Origin: Phycisphaerales bacterium
GTDB taxonomy: Bacteria; Planctomycetota; Phycisphaerae; Tepidisphaerales; Tepidisphaeraceae
Reading direction: 5' to 3'
Assembly: GCA_025361735.1 (NCBI GenBank)
Contig: JANYKD010000089.1
Span: forward strand, 1 to 47,126
Length of the DNA: 47,126 nucleotides
Below are positions 1-8,936 of this stretch, in pieces; the stretch's first letter is position 1; every line of letters begins with the position of its first letter. The translations under genes were made by a program, and so were the position numbers. The notes under the pieces are model-generated. The model saw nothing but the letters and a program-made list of their open reading frames with translations. It was not told where the DNA came from and did no database searches.

Positions 1-165
1 CCCGTGCCTTTTTTGTTTTCATCCAGCGTCCGATAACCACTCTTTGCAATTGTCGCTTTGGAACCACACCGACTTTGTCCGATGAATCCAGACAGCGTCT
101 GATGCAACCACGCATCATCTCGCCGCTGATTCTGCGCACAGAGCCCGACTCGGAGGCCGGTTACG

Positions 166-1581
166 ATGATTCAACTCAACACCGCACATCGTCCGCGGAT
201 CCTGATCCTCGACGAGGATCGCATCATGCTGCAATCGCTCTCGCAGTTCCTTTCCCGCGAGGGCTACGACGTCAAGACCGCCCAGGAACCCGTCGAGGCC
301 GCCGCCGCACTCGAGGGTTCTCCCGTCGATCTGCTGCTGGCCGACACCAGCCTCCCCGGCACCGACCCGGCCGAGTTCCTGCGGAACGTCCGCCGCCGAT
401 TCCCGCACGTGGTCGTCATCGTCATCACCAGCTATGGCTCCATCGAAGGCGCGGTCGAGGCCATCAAACTCGGGGCCTTCGACTACCTCACCAAGCCGAT
501 CATCGACGATGAAATCCGTGTGGTCATCGAAAAGGCCGCCCGACAGCAGGCCCTGCTCTTCGAGAACCACGCGCTCAAACAGCAGCTCGACATCCGCTTT
601 GGCCTCGAGAACATCATCGGCCACGACTACAAGATGCTCAAGGTCTTCGACCTCGTCGAGGCCGTCGCCGACAGCCGGACCACCGTCCTCATGACCGGCG
701 AAAGCGGCACCGGAAAATCCCTGCTCGCCCGCGCCATCCACCACCGCTCGCCTCGCCGCGGCAAACCGTTCGTGGAAGTCAGTTGCGGGGCCCTGCCGGA
801 AACCCTGCTCGAATCCGAACTCTTCGGCCACGTCAAAGGCGCCTTCACCGGCGCCATCTCCGACAAACCCGGCCGATTCCTCGCCGCGGACGGCGGCACC
901 ATCTTCCTCGACGAAATCAACTCCGCCTCGCCGGCCATGCAGGTGAAACTGCTCCGCGTACTTCAGGAGCGCCAGTTCGAGCCCGTCGGCGCTTCCGACA
1001 CGCGAACCGTCGATACGCGCGTGATCCTCGCCACCAACCACGACCTGGCGTCCCTCGTAGCCGAAGGCAAGTTCCGCCAGGATCTCTTCTACCGCATTAA
1101 TGTCGTCAACGTCCGTCTCCCCAGTCTCCGCGAAAAACTCAGTGACATCCCCCTGCTCGCCAATCATTTCCTGCGGAACTTCGTGCGCGAAACCGGCCGC
1201 AACGTGCTCGGCTTCACGGACGCCGCCCTGGCCGCCCTGCAGCGATACGACTGGCCCGGCAACGTCCGCGAGTTGGAAAATGCCGTCGAGCGCGCCGTCG
1301 TGCTCAGTCGCCGGCCACAGCTCGACGCCGAAGACCTGCCCGAGTCGCTGGCCGCCTTCACGCCGCATCGAATCGGCGCCCCCGACCAACCGCGAGCCGA
1401 CGACGACAAGCCCATGCCGCTCGAGCAGGCCCTGGAAGGCCCCGAGCGGGAAATTCTTGAACGCGCGCTGAAGCGCAATGGCTGGAACCGTCAGGCCACC
1501 GCCGCCGAGCTCTGCATCAATCGAACCACGCTGTACAAGAAAATGCGCAAGTACCGTTTGGATGTGGGGGAAAGAAATTGA
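166..1581 (+). CDS. Sigma-54-dependent response regulator (NtrC family)
   Basis: Phosphorylation-controlled activator of sigma-54 RNA polymerase. Residues 11-120 form a receiver domain with acidic residues D16/E17, phospho-acceptor D60 and conserved K110. The AAA+ domain follows with Walker A GESGTGKS (178-185) and the sigma-54 contact motif GAFTGA (225-230). A Fis-type helix-turn-helix ends the protein (about 430-468). At 471 residues it has the normal length for the family. The ATG at 166 is preceded by GGAGG at about 150, a rather long spacing. No histidine kinase gene is in the window, so the partner kinase and target genes are unknown. The family call is secure; no specific gene name is justified. 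Confidence 0.95.
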   Translation: MIQLNTAHRPRILILDEDRIMLQSLSQFLSREGYDVKTAQEPVEAAAALEGSPVDLLLADTSLPGTDPAEFLRNVRRRFPHVVVIVITSYGSIEGAVEAIKLGAFDYLTKPIIDDEIRVVIEKAARQQALLFENHALKQQLDIRFGLENIIGHDYKMLKVFDLVEAVADSRTTVLMTGESGTGKSLLARAIHHRSPRRGKPFVEVSCGALPETLLESELFGHVKGAFTGAISDKPGRFLAADGGTIFLDEINSASPAMQVKLLRVLQERQFEPVGASDTRTVDTRVILATNHDLASLVAEGKFRQDLFYRINVVNVRLPSLREKLSDIPLLANHFLRNFVRETGRNVLGFTDAALAALQRYDWPGNVRELENAVERAVVLSRRPQLDAEDLPESLAAFTPHRIGAPDQPRADDDKPMPLEQALEGPEREILERALKRNGWNRQATAAELCINRTTLYKKMRKYRLDVGERN

Positions 1582-1593
1582 GTTGGGGATTCC

Positions 1594-1616
1594 GTAGGGT
1601 CCGCTTCAGCGGACGC
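1594..1616 (+). repeat. Single REP-like hairpin
   Basis: A short palindrome with stem GTCCGCT/AGCGGAC lies just after the regulator stop codon. It shares the prefix GTAGGGTCCGCTTCA with both arms of the element at 32936-33005, so at least three copies of this subfamily are in the window. It may also act as a weak transcription stop after the regulator gene. Confidence 0.6.
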
Positions 1617-1654
1617 AAAGCCGCCGTGGCCACGCCACTGGCACATGAGCATAT

Positions 1655-1849
1655 CTATTTTATCGATGGATCGGCTTCCAGATCGGCCAGGATGTCTCGG
1701 GCCATGTTCGCAGCAATGGGATCTGGCCGCGAATAGAGGAATTTCCGTAGTGCCACCGCAGCAGTCGAGTCGGTGATGTACAACCGCAGATGGTCGAGTG
1801 CCGCGAGCACGGCGGACGGCCCATCCGTTGACAGCCGATTCAATTCCAA
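1655..1849 (-). CDS. Small hypothetical protein, possibly interrupted gene
   Basis: A 64-codon frame with a TTG start and protein-like composition (LAALDHLRLYI, ANMARDILADLEADP). The codon immediately upstream in the same frame is TGA. Beyond it the frame continues open to an ATG at 1897, giving a short leader, MTPVVAEAIVFVQSG. The two parts together read like an 80-codon gene broken by one in-frame stop. No Shine-Dalgarno site supports either start, and I do not recognise the family. The rest of 1582-1984 holds only the REP-like hairpin at 1594. It could also be chance coding. Confidence 0.3.
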   Translation of the reverse strand: MELNRLSTDGPSAVLAALDHLRLYITDSTAAVALRKFLYSRPDPIAANMARDILADLEADPSIK

Positions 1850-1984
1850 TCACCCCGATTGCACGAAGACGATGGCCTCGGCAACCACCGGGGTCATCGG
1901 CGTTTACAGGGAGGGCTTTTTCCGGCGTCGAGCCGTTGATTCCGGTCGGAGAACCGGCGAGCCAGGCCGAGCAATGTGACCTGC

Positions 1985-2719
1985 TTACTTGAGCGCCGCC
2001 CACACGCGGTGCACGTCGTCGTTTTCTTCCAGCGCCTGGAGAAACTCGCCGACTTCCTCCAACTGGGCCTCGGTCAGTTCGGGGAATACCTTCGGCAGGT
2101 AGCCGATGTCGCTGGTGATGACTGTCCAGCCATTGGCCGAGAGCCATTTCGAGACCGTCGCGACGTCCGCCCGTTCGCAGATGAACTTCGCGCCGATCGC
2201 GTCGGCCGGGACATCGTCGTTCTGCTCGCGGGTGAGCGGTTGCACGTCGGCCGCACCCGCTTCGATCGCGGCTTCTTCCAGATCGATGTTCTCTCCCGCC
2301 GGGCGATGGGCCTCGACCAGGCCGACCTGGTCGAACACGAACTTGTTCGCGCCGGAACTGGCCAGTTGACCATGACGGAACAGAACTCGAATCTCTGGCG
2401 CGGTGCGCTGCACGTTGTCGGTGTATACCTCAACGATCACCGGCACATTGTGCGGCGCCCGGCCCTCGTAGACGATGTGCTCGAGCGCCAGCTTGTCGCC
2501 ACCAACTCCGGCCCCCTTATTAATCGCACGCTGAATGGCGTCTTTGGGGACGCTCACCTTTTTCGCCTTCTCGACGGCCACGAACAGCCGGGCGTTCATC
2601 GCCGGATCGGCCCCGCCACTCTTCGCGGCGAGCGCGATGTCCCGCACCAGTTTGGTGTTGGTCTTGGCCTTCTTGGCCCCGGCAACCAGTCGCTTCGCAT
2701 GCAGCCATTGGCGTCCCAT
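1985..2719 (-). CDS. yebC: YebC/PmpR family protein (TACO1-like)
   Basis: A 244-residue member of the YebC/TACO1 family, described as a DNA-binding regulator (PmpR) or a translation factor that helps ribosomes through difficult sequences. The N-terminal basic region (GAKKAKTNTKLVRDIALAAKS), the NARLFVAVEKAK segment with VPKDAIQRAINKG, and the acidic C-terminal domain are all typical, and the length matches. The family usually starts MGRxWxxA, and here the start reads MGRQWLHA, which fixes the ATG. A TACACT box ends 9 nt before the ATG and no Shine-Dalgarno is visible, so the mRNA may be leaderless. The gene stands alone. Confidence 0.95.
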   Translation of the reverse strand: MGRQWLHAKRLVAGAKKAKTNTKLVRDIALAAKSGGADPAMNARLFVAVEKAKKVSVPKDAIQRAINKGAGVGGDKLALEHIVYEGRAPHNVPVIVEVYTDNVQRTAPEIRVLFRHGQLASSGANKFVFDQVGLVEAHRPAGENIDLEEAAIEAGAADVQPLTREQNDDVPADAIGAKFICERADVATVSKWLSANGWTVITSDIGYLPKVFPELTEAQLEEVGEFLQALEENDDVHRVWAALK

Positions 2720-2728
2720 AGTCTAACC

Positions 2729-2734
2729 AGTGTA
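2729..2734 (-). promoter_or_regulatory. Candidate -10 box of yebC (leaderless)
   Basis: TACACT on the minus strand, 9 nt before the yebC ATG. Transcription would start at or within a few bases of the start codon. One of seven similar cases in the window. Confidence 0.4.
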
Positions 2735-3216
2735 TCAGATCAAGGAGTCCCAGGTCCATTGCTTTGCCTATACGAGGTCGGCCAGCGGCAACTCGCGTGA
2801 TCGCCGGCCTGGTCGGTGGCCATGGCGCCAAGTGGTGGCCAAGGGCTTCCGCATGTTCGTCATCGTCGGCGATCTCAATACCATCCGCGACGGCCTGCGA
2901 GCCCTCCACCAGGAATTCGCCCCGGCGGGCAAATAATCCAGCCGGCTTTCCCGCGGCAGATCATGGCTAAGCCACGTCGCCTTGGGCAGATACACCCGCG
3001 ACGCCGGCATCTCCACCGCCTCGCCCTGGTGCGCCTTGAGATAAGCCCGCTCCCCGACGATTCCCTCGTGTGTCTCGCTGCTACTTTCCTGAGCTACACC
3101 CCGCACCACTTCATCTTCGACCTCAAGTTGGATTATACCGGGCGCGTCAACCGGAAGCGAGAGTGAAGAACCAGCCAACCAGCCCGTATGGCCGCATGGC
3201 ATCCGGCCAACTTCTG
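2735..3216. other. About 480 bases without a confident gene
   Basis: Minus-strand open frames here (2768-3202 and one running down from about 2950) look partly protein-like. In particular, ALYRPAG-like and VEGSQAVADGIEIADDDEH-like stretches lie in different frames, as if a gene had frameshifted near 2915. I cannot recognise a family and do not call a gene. A minus-strand TATAAT lies at 3132-3137. No tRNA or repeat is convincing. Confidence 0.35.
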
Positions 3217-3345
3217 ATGTAAAACACGGTCATCGTACTCATCGCCCTGCACATTCTCGCCACGCTGGCCCTGGTCGCCCTCAACGGCTACTTCGTCGCC
3301 GCTGAGTTCGCGGCCGTATCCGCCCGTCTCTCCCGGCTCGAGGTC
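3217..3345 (+). other. Missing N-terminus of the CNNM gene, with ATG-TAA at its head
   Basis: The frame of the downstream CNNM gene is open back to 3223 and encodes a hydrophobic segment (VIVLIALHILATLALVAL, then NGYFVAAEFAAV). This is the conserved first membrane helix and NxxFVAAEFA motif of CNNM/DUF21 proteins. The expected ATG is present at 3217 but is followed at once by TAA. No ATG, GTG or TTG occurs between 3223 and 3345. The stop is either a real mutation, a sequencing or assembly error, or a sign that initiation uses an unusual codon such as one of the CTG or ATT codons. Confidence 0.6.
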
Positions 3346-4671
3346 ATGGCCGAGAAATCGCTGATGGCCCGCCTGGGGCTCAAGGTTAAACGCCGCCTGG
3401 ACCTCTATCTGTCCTCCTGCCAACTGGGCGTCACCATCGCCTCGCTGGCCCTGGGCGCGGTTGTTGAACCACTCGTCTCCTCCGCCATCTCGCCGCTCCT
3501 GGCCATCCTCCATCTCCCGGCCGCGTCGGGATACGCCCTCGGCTTCTTCCTCTCCTTCGCACTGACTACATCCCTGCACATCATCATCGGTGAGCAGGCG
3601 CCCAAGAACTGGGCCATTCTCGCCGCCGACCGCGTCATCGGCCCCCTCTCGATCCCGCTCATCGGCTTCACCTACATCTTCTATCCCGCCATCGCCGTCC
3701 TCAACGGCGCCACCAACTGGCTGCTCAAGACCACCGGCACCGACGTCGGCGGACATGGCCACGAAGTGCCCCACACCGCCGATGAGATCCGCACCCTCCT
3801 CACCCACGCCGTGCAGGATGGCACCATCGCCTCGAGTTCCGAGCAGCAGATTCTCACCTCGGCCTTCGAATTCGGCGACCTCAAGGTCCGCCAGATCATG
3901 ACCCCGCGCACCCAGGTCGACTTTCTCCACCTCAACCAGCCCGTCGGCGACATGCTCCGCACTGTCCAGAAATCCGCCTTCACGCGTCTGCCCCTGGCCG
4001 ACGGCGATATCGACCACGTCATCGGCCTGGTTCACATGAAGGATCTGTTCAACCACCTGCAACTGATCCCCGGCCGCCTCCGTTTCGCCGACGCCGGCAC
4101 GCCCGAAGGCGAAGCCGTCGCCATCATCGACGGCCTGCCCGGCTCCGCGGTCCACGTCATCGGCTCCGGCGACATCGACCTCCGTAAAATCCGCCGCGAC
4201 ATCCTCTTTGTCCCCGAATTGCTTCCCGTTCCAAAACTGCTCCGCCAGTTCCAGACCAGCCACATGCACATGGCGATCGTCGTCGACGAATATGGCACCA
4301 CCCGCGGCATCGTCACCCTCGAAGACGTCATCGAGGAAATCGTCGGCGACATCGAGGACGAGTTCGACACCGGCACCGACACCGCCTTCGTCCCCGAGGG
4401 CGAGAACTACCGTGTTTCCGGCTTGTTCCCCATCCACGAACTCCGCGATCGCCTCCATCTCGCGGCCGGCGAACTCGACGATGAGAACGTCGACACCCTC
4501 AACGGCTACATCACCCAGAAACTCGGCCGCTGGCCCAAACCGAGCGACTCCGTCCCCATCGGCCGCTACGTCGCCAAGGTCGTTACCGTCAACGAAACCC
4601 GCGCCGGCCAGGTGCTGATCGTCCCCTCAACCCAGCAGGTCGCCAAAGACGATGGCCCGGGGAAGGTGTGA
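3346..4671 (+). CDS. Hemolysin-family CNNM/CBS membrane protein (HlyC/CorC-type transporter)
   Basis: Predicted inner-membrane protein of the CNNM/CorC group, linked to magnesium or cobalt efflux in characterised members. In order it has the CNNM (DUF21) membrane domain, with hydrophobic segments to about residue 140; a CBS pair (from MTPR near 183 to [16 protein letters not shown] near 340); and a CorC_HlyC C-terminal domain (about 350-420, with [10 protein letters not shown] and TLNGYI). About 40 residues separate the two CBS motifs. The first conventional start is ATG 3346, but the conserved first helix lies upstream from 3223, so this coordinate truncates the natural protein by about 41 residues. 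The downstream gene starts 1 nt after the stop. Confidence 0.9.
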   Translation: MAEKSLMARLGLKVKRRLDLYLSSCQLGVTIASLALGAVVEPLVSSAISPLLAILHLPAASGYALGFFLSFALTTSLHIIIGEQAPKNWAILAADRVIGPLSIPLIGFTYIFYPAIAVLNGATNWLLKTTGTDVGGHGHEVPHTADEIRTLLTHAVQDGTIASSSEQQILTSAFEFGDLKVRQIMTPRTQVDFLHLNQPVGDMLRTVQKSAFTRLPLADGDIDHVIGLVHMKDLFNHLQLIPGRLRFADAGTPEGEAVAIIDGLPGSAVHVIGSGDIDLRKIRRDILFVPELLPVPKLLRQFQTSHMHMAIVVDEYGTTRGIVTLEDVIEEIVGDIEDEFDTGTDTAFVPEGENYRVSGLFPIHELRDRLHLAAGELDDENVDTLNGYITQKLGRWPKPSDSVPIGRYVAKVVTVNETRAGQVLIVPSTQQVAKDDGPGKV

Positions 4672-4672
4672 C

Positions 4673-6175
4673 ATGCGACCGCGTATCGCCTGGCTCCCGG
4701 CCCTGCTCGCCTTCGGGCTGTCCCTGGCCCTCTACTCCATCAATCTCCGGGGTTGCTACCTCTACGATGACGCTTTCCTGATCCGCCAGGATACCCGCGC
4801 CACCGCGCCCGGCGAATGGACCCGGTACTTCCACGAGCGCTACCAGCCCTACGCCGCCGATCCTCTCTGGCGGCCACTGGTGTCACTCTCCTTCGTCCTT
4901 CACAACCGGATTCATGGCGCTACGCCCTGGCCTGCCCATGCGGTCAACATGATCCTGCACGGTCTGGCGGCCGCCGCCGTCGGCGAACTCGCCAGGCGAA
5001 TCTGCAGCCGGCCAGCCGCGGGCTGGCTGGCCGGGCTTCTCTTTGCCGCTCATCCCGTGCATGTCGAGGCCGTCTCGATGATCGTCGGCCGGGCCGAAGT
5101 CATGGCCACGCTCGGCATCGTCTTCGCCCTGCTTCTCTATCACCGGCCCTCGCTCAAAGTCCGGCACATCGCCGGCATTGGCGTCTGCTTGATCTTCTCA
5201 CTGCTGAGCAAGGAACACGGTATCCTCCTCGGTCCGATCCTGCTGGCCTGGGTCATCACCCGCCGCCGCTGCGGCGAACAGGCATCTTCCGCGGCTATGT
5301 CCCCGCCGCGCCCCGAACGCGATCACGATTCCGGCAGCAGCCTTCAATGGCTCTTTGTCGTCGTCTGCGCCATCACCGTCAGCTATGTGCTCTATCGCGA
5401 ATCATGGGCCAAGTTCGTCTACGACAAGACACATCTCGTCTGGACAGTCAACCCCATTAAACTCAGCCAGGGAGCCGATCTGGTCCTCGTACCCCTCTCG
5501 GTCCTGGGCCGGTACGCGCAGTTGTTGTTCTTTCCCTGCAGGCTCTCCCCCGATTACGGCGCGGATGTCTTCTCGCCCCATGTACGTTGGCACGAACCCT
5601 GGATCTATCTCGGCATTGTCGCGGCGATAACGTGGGCGGCGTGCCTCGTCTGGGCCTGGCGCAAACGTTCCTTCGTGCACCTCGGCTGCCTGCTGTCCCT
5701 CGCCGTCGCCTATGCCCTGATCAGCAATCTCTTCTACCTCATCGGCACGATTATGGGCGAACGGCTGATTTACCTGGCTTCGGTCTTCTTCATCATCCTT
5801 GCGGCCGATCTGCTCGCACGTCTGCCCCGCAAGGCATGCGTGGTCGTCACCGCGGTGGTCCTTGTGCTGTGTAGCATTCGCACCGTGACCTATGCGTGGC
5901 GTTGGAACGATCCCCTGCGGCTCTGGACGCTTTCACACATCGACCAGCCTCGCTCGGCCGCGCTGTGCTATCTCGCCATCGACGAGCACCTGGCGCGTGG
6001 CAATCTCAGGGAAGCCGAGCAACTCGCCGCCGAAGTCCGCCGCCTTGTGCCGCGCGCGTGGAAAGCCTGGGCGATTTCCGCGAGAGTGGCCCATCACTCA
6101 CGCAAAGACGCCGAGGCGACCGAATACAGCCTCCGTGCCCTGGAACTGGAACCTTACCCACCATCACTTGACTGA
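4673..6175 (+). CDS. GT-C-like multi-pass membrane protein with C-terminal TPRs
   Basis: About 500 residues with about ten hydrophobic segments, starting MRPRIAWLPALLAFGLSLAL. The first loop carries YLYDDAFLIR, matching the position of the acidic motif of GT-C glycosyltransferases and TMTC/PMT-like proteins. The C-terminal 80 residues (AIDEHLARGNLREAEQLAAE and following) look like tetratricopeptide repeats. A role in transferring sugars from lipid carriers is an inference from the family. The ATG at 4673 has GGGGAAGG six bases upstream and follows the CNNM stop by 1 nt, so the two genes are probably cotranscribed. An in-frame ATG at 4652 would overlap the CNNM gene. Confidence 0.75.
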   Translation: MRPRIAWLPALLAFGLSLALYSINLRGCYLYDDAFLIRQDTRATAPGEWTRYFHERYQPYAADPLWRPLVSLSFVLHNRIHGATPWPAHAVNMILHGLAAAAVGELARRICSRPAAGWLAGLLFAAHPVHVEAVSMIVGRAEVMATLGIVFALLLYHRPSLKVRHIAGIGVCLIFSLLSKEHGILLGPILLAWVITRRRCGEQASSAAMSPPRPERDHDSGSSLQWLFVVVCAITVSYVLYRESWAKFVYDKTHLVWTVNPIKLSQGADLVLVPLSVLGRYAQLLFFPCRLSPDYGADVFSPHVRWHEPWIYLGIVAAITWAACLVWAWRKRSFVHLGCLLSLAVAYALISNLFYLIGTIMGERLIYLASVFFIILAADLLARLPRKACVVVTAVVLVLCSIRTVTYAWRWNDPLRLWTLSHIDQPRSAALCYLAIDEHLARGNLREAEQLAAEVRRLVPRAWKAWAISARVAHHSRKDAEATEYSLRALELEPYPPSLD

Positions 6176-6193
6176 TCCGAAGGCCACTGACTC

Positions 6194-8152
6194 CTACTCA
6201 AACTTCATCTCCGTACCATTGGCATGCTCTTTCAGCCACTTGAGCAACGGACCGCTTTCCGTGCCCTTGGGAAGATCACACTTGAACCGGGTCACCGCTT
6301 TTCCCGCGACATCCACGCGCTTGCGGAAACTGCCCAGGAGCGTGCCCCCCTGCTGTTGCAGGACCGCCACGTTGCCCGCTTCAACCTGCTTCAACATCTC
6401 ACTGAGCTCGTAGCTGTCGTATTCGGCATACAGCGACGAGGGAACCCGCCAGTGCGACCGCACCATCCGGTAGAAATCATCCCTGCCACCCGAACGCTTT
6501 TCGGCCAGATCGAGGTAGACGCCCGCTTGTTCGCTGTTGCCGGTGTTGTACGCCGTGTAAGCCAGCAGCATCGCCAGCCCCGGATCGTCCGCCTGCGCCC
6601 CAGCGGCATCCTTGAGATCCTTCACAACCGCTTCCAGTCGCGACGGACCATAAAACGCCGCCAGATCGAACTGCGCCATCAAAAGGACCGGATCGTTCTG
6701 CATCGCCAGCCGCAACCACCCCTCGGCCTTTTTGTAGTATCCCGCACCCAACGCCGCATTCGCCCGGCCCATCGTCACCAGCGAGTTGTTCGGTGCCACC
6801 TCCTGGGCGGCGTCAAACCTGAGCGTTGCGGAGTCAAACTTGCCCTCCTGCATGAATTTCTCGCCCTCGCGAATCAGTCGCGCCAGACCTTCGGCGCGAA
6901 CGCCCGCCGCCAGGGACCTGATCTTGAATGGCTGCGGCTTGGCCGATGTCGCCATCGGCGAACTGCCGCCCAGAATCTCCCGGCCGATTCTCGCATAGTC
7001 CGGCAGCGTGCTGTCTGCAATCTCCGTCCTGGCATCCGTCGCCGGACCCACCTTCGGTCCTTCGCCCTCGGGAGTCTTGGGCTTCTCGCCGCCGGATTTC
7101 TTCAGTTGCCTGGCCGCCTCGGGGAACTTCGTCTCGTTGCCCTTGATGATCTCCCCGTAGTAGCGATTCAGCCGCCTCTCCATTTCCGCATACTGCGAAC
7201 TCTGCTGCGGCACAGGCACCAGCGGCCGCTGTTGCATGCCGAGATCCTCGCGAATCTGATTCGCCAGCGGCTTGCCGCCGACCGAGTCCACCAGTGGTTT
7301 GTTCCGCAACAACGACGACTCCGGAGACTCAAACGGCTTGGGCAAGGGCCTGGCCATATTGGGGTCTTTGGGCGCTTCCTTATCCGGATTGCCGATGGAG
7401 TTCTTCAACTCATCCTGCATCTGCCGAATCTGACCCGGCTCCATCCCCGCTCCTTCGGCCGCCCCCCGCATCCGCATTGTCGCGAAATCGTTCAGGAACT
7501 GCCGATCCGCCAATTCGCTGGGCCGCCAGGCCTTGAGCCCCATCAGCGGCGACGCGGTATACACCATGCGTTCATTGGTCATCGGATCGATCGGGCCCGG
7601 GATGATCAGGTCGCCGCTGGGAAGCGACAGCGCCGACTCCATGCGAATCGAGCCAATGCGCTGATCCGTCAACGCCGCATCATTGGTGTTCCTGGGCGGT
7701 GTCGTGAAAGTGCCGGAAGCGCCTCGCACGAAATCAGACGAAAGCGGATTGGCCAACTGCCCGCCGTAGAACGGCTGCATGGTGCCAGGAGTGGATATCG
7801 GCTGCCCGTAGGCAGGCACACCGCCGGAGTCACGGATGAACCTGTCCATGGACCAACTTGCTGACTGGCCACGGAAGCTGTTGGGGTCTGTGGACTGGGC
7901 CTGACCACGGAAATACTTGGCGCCCGTAGTGTTGCCAGTGATGATGTTATTCTGCATCGTCGACTGTCTCAGCATCGTCTGTGAGTAGGGATCCGGAATC
8001 GTGCCCGAGTTGTATCCCCCAGAGCCGATTAGCGGATTGGCGTCCAGCGCCCGACCATCATTGGCGACCGGATACTGAGCCCAAGCCGGAAAAGCCGCCG
8101 CAAGCGTCGCGGCAACTGCGGCCAGGAGAACGTGGCGGGGTCTGCATGTCAT
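6194..8152 (-). CDS. Secreted TPR-containing protein
   Basis: About 652 residues. The start MTCRPRHVLLAAVAATLAAA followed by FPAWAQ is a clear signal peptide, and AGGTGG lies just before ATG 8152, so a longer reading from 8200 is unlikely. A low-complexity region rich in Asn, Gly, Pro and Ser follows (NPLIGSGGYN). TPR-like helices occur around residues 425-560 (FMQEGKFDSATLRFDAAQEV, ALGAGYYKKAEGWLRLAMQN, YTAYNTGNSEQAGVYLDLAE). It probably works outside the cytoplasm as a scaffold, but its partners are unknown. It converges on the GT-C-like gene with an 18-base gap. The NPLIGSGGYN-type N-terminus is familiar to me from planctomycete exported proteins. Confidence 0.8.
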   Translation of the reverse strand: MTCRPRHVLLAAVAATLAAAFPAWAQYPVANDGRALDANPLIGSGGYNSGTIPDPYSQTMLRQSTMQNNIITGNTTGAKYFRGQAQSTDPNSFRGQSASWSMDRFIRDSGGVPAYGQPISTPGTMQPFYGGQLANPLSSDFVRGASGTFTTPPRNTNDAALTDQRIGSIRMESALSLPSGDLIIPGPIDPMTNERMVYTASPLMGLKAWRPSELADRQFLNDFATMRMRGAAEGAGMEPGQIRQMQDELKNSIGNPDKEAPKDPNMARPLPKPFESPESSLLRNKPLVDSVGGKPLANQIREDLGMQQRPLVPVPQQSSQYAEMERRLNRYYGEIIKGNETKFPEAARQLKKSGGEKPKTPEGEGPKVGPATDARTEIADSTLPDYARIGREILGGSSPMATSAKPQPFKIRSLAAGVRAEGLARLIREGEKFMQEGKFDSATLRFDAAQEVAPNNSLVTMGRANAALGAGYYKKAEGWLRLAMQNDPVLLMAQFDLAAFYGPSRLEAVVKDLKDAAGAQADDPGLAMLLAYTAYNTGNSEQAGVYLDLAEKRSGGRDDFYRMVRSHWRVPSSLYAEYDSYELSEMLKQVEAGNVAVLQQQGGTLLGSFRKRVDVAGKAVTRFKCDLPKGTESGPLLKWLKEHANGTEMKFE

Positions 8153-8397
8153 AAATCCACCTCTATATCTGCGCGTACCATCTTCTTGTGCAACTCCCAA
8201 TTATATCGTCGGTTACGACCCATCGGTTCAGAAAACCGCTGAATCCGCTTTGCCGCCAAATTGCGGTCGCACAAGGAGTTGGACGCGCACGGCTCCCGGA
8301 AGTTTCGGACACGCCACGCCCCATAGTCCCGTTTGCCCCTGTATTGGCATCCTCGTGAATTCCTCATCCCCATTCTGTACCAGCCGCCTGATTCCCC

Positions 8398-8403
8398 TAT
8401 AAT
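8398..8403 (+). promoter_or_regulatory. Candidate -10 box for rsfS
   Basis: A consensus TATAAT. Transcription would begin near 8410. That is downstream of the ATG at 8333 in the rsfS frame, so this promoter cannot serve a gene starting there. The -35 region is weak. Confidence 0.5.
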
Positions 8404-8434
8404 ACGACTGTGTTCAATAACCCGGGTTCCGACA

Positions 8435-8449
8435 CGGAGGTGTTCCATC
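8435..8449 (+). promoter_or_regulatory. Shine-Dalgarno and ATC initiator of rsfS
   Basis: CGGAGGTG lies 4-5 bases before ATC (8447-8449), which begins the sequence (M/I)ATRKSAAKAK. No ATG, GTG or TTG occurs between 8336 and 8447 in this frame. The ribosome-binding site therefore points to ATC as start codon. Confidence 0.5.
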
Positions 8450-8857
8450 GCCACGCGAAAATCAGCCGCCAAGGCAAAAGCCAACAACCAGGCAACCCGC
8501 GCAGACGCAACCAGGCAGTTTGCGGTTGAAGCCGTCCGGCTGGCGGCCAACACCCGCTGCCAGCACGTCCTCGTGCTCGACGTCCAGGGGCTCTCGCCGG
8601 TGACCGATTATTTCATTGTCGCCTCGGGCACCAGCCCGCGACAGATGCGGTCGGTGGCCGACGATATCGCGGAGCTCGCCGCACCCCGCGGCTACAAACT
8701 GATCAGCCACAGCGGCTACGACGGCGAGAACTGGATCCTGCTCGACTTCGTCGATGTCATCGTTCACCTGCTCAGCCCGGAGTCTCGCCTTTTCTATGAT
8801 ATTGAGAACCTCTGGGGCGACGCCAAGCGTATTGCCTGGAACGACCAGCCCGCCTGA
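8447..8857 (+). CDS. rsfS: Ribosomal silencing factor RsfS (Iojap)
   Basis: RsfS binds ribosomal protein uL14 and blocks subunit joining when nutrients are scarce. Family hallmarks are DVQGLSPVTDYFIVASGTSPRQ, the GENWILLDFVDVIVHLL block and FYDIENLWGDA near the end. From ATC 8447 it is 136 residues, a normal length. From ATG 8333 it would carry a 38-residue extension that overlaps the TATAAT box at 8398, so I prefer the ATC start (see the regulatory entry). If ATC is not used, the gene's annotated start will be 8333. The product call is secure and the start is the uncertain part. Confidence 0.93.
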   Translation: MATRKSAAKAKANNQATRADATRQFAVEAVRLAANTRCQHVLVLDVQGLSPVTDYFIVASGTSPRQMRSVADDIAELAAPRGYKLISHSGYDGENWILLDFVDVIVHLLSPESRLFYDIENLWGDAKRIAWNDQPA

Positions 8858-8936
8858 GCACCGACGAATCCCGGTTTTTTAGTTGAGCCGTGTCCGCCAC
8901 TGAGAGTACACTGTTTGCGACCGCGAAGGCGTGAAT

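Noticed and set aside
115-1389. Long minus-strand open frame opposite the NtrC-type regulator
   Set aside because: It is antisense to a gene with complete domain motifs and has composition typical of a high-GC shadow frame.
3087-3104. tRNA-like string GTGTAGCTCAGG on the minus strand
   Set aside because: No T-arm, anticodon arm or acceptor pairing follows within tRNA length.
2768-3202. 144-codon minus-strand frame upstream of yebC
   Set aside because: Its second half changes to arginine-rich shadow composition and I recognise no family. It may be a frameshifted remnant, but I cannot support a gene.
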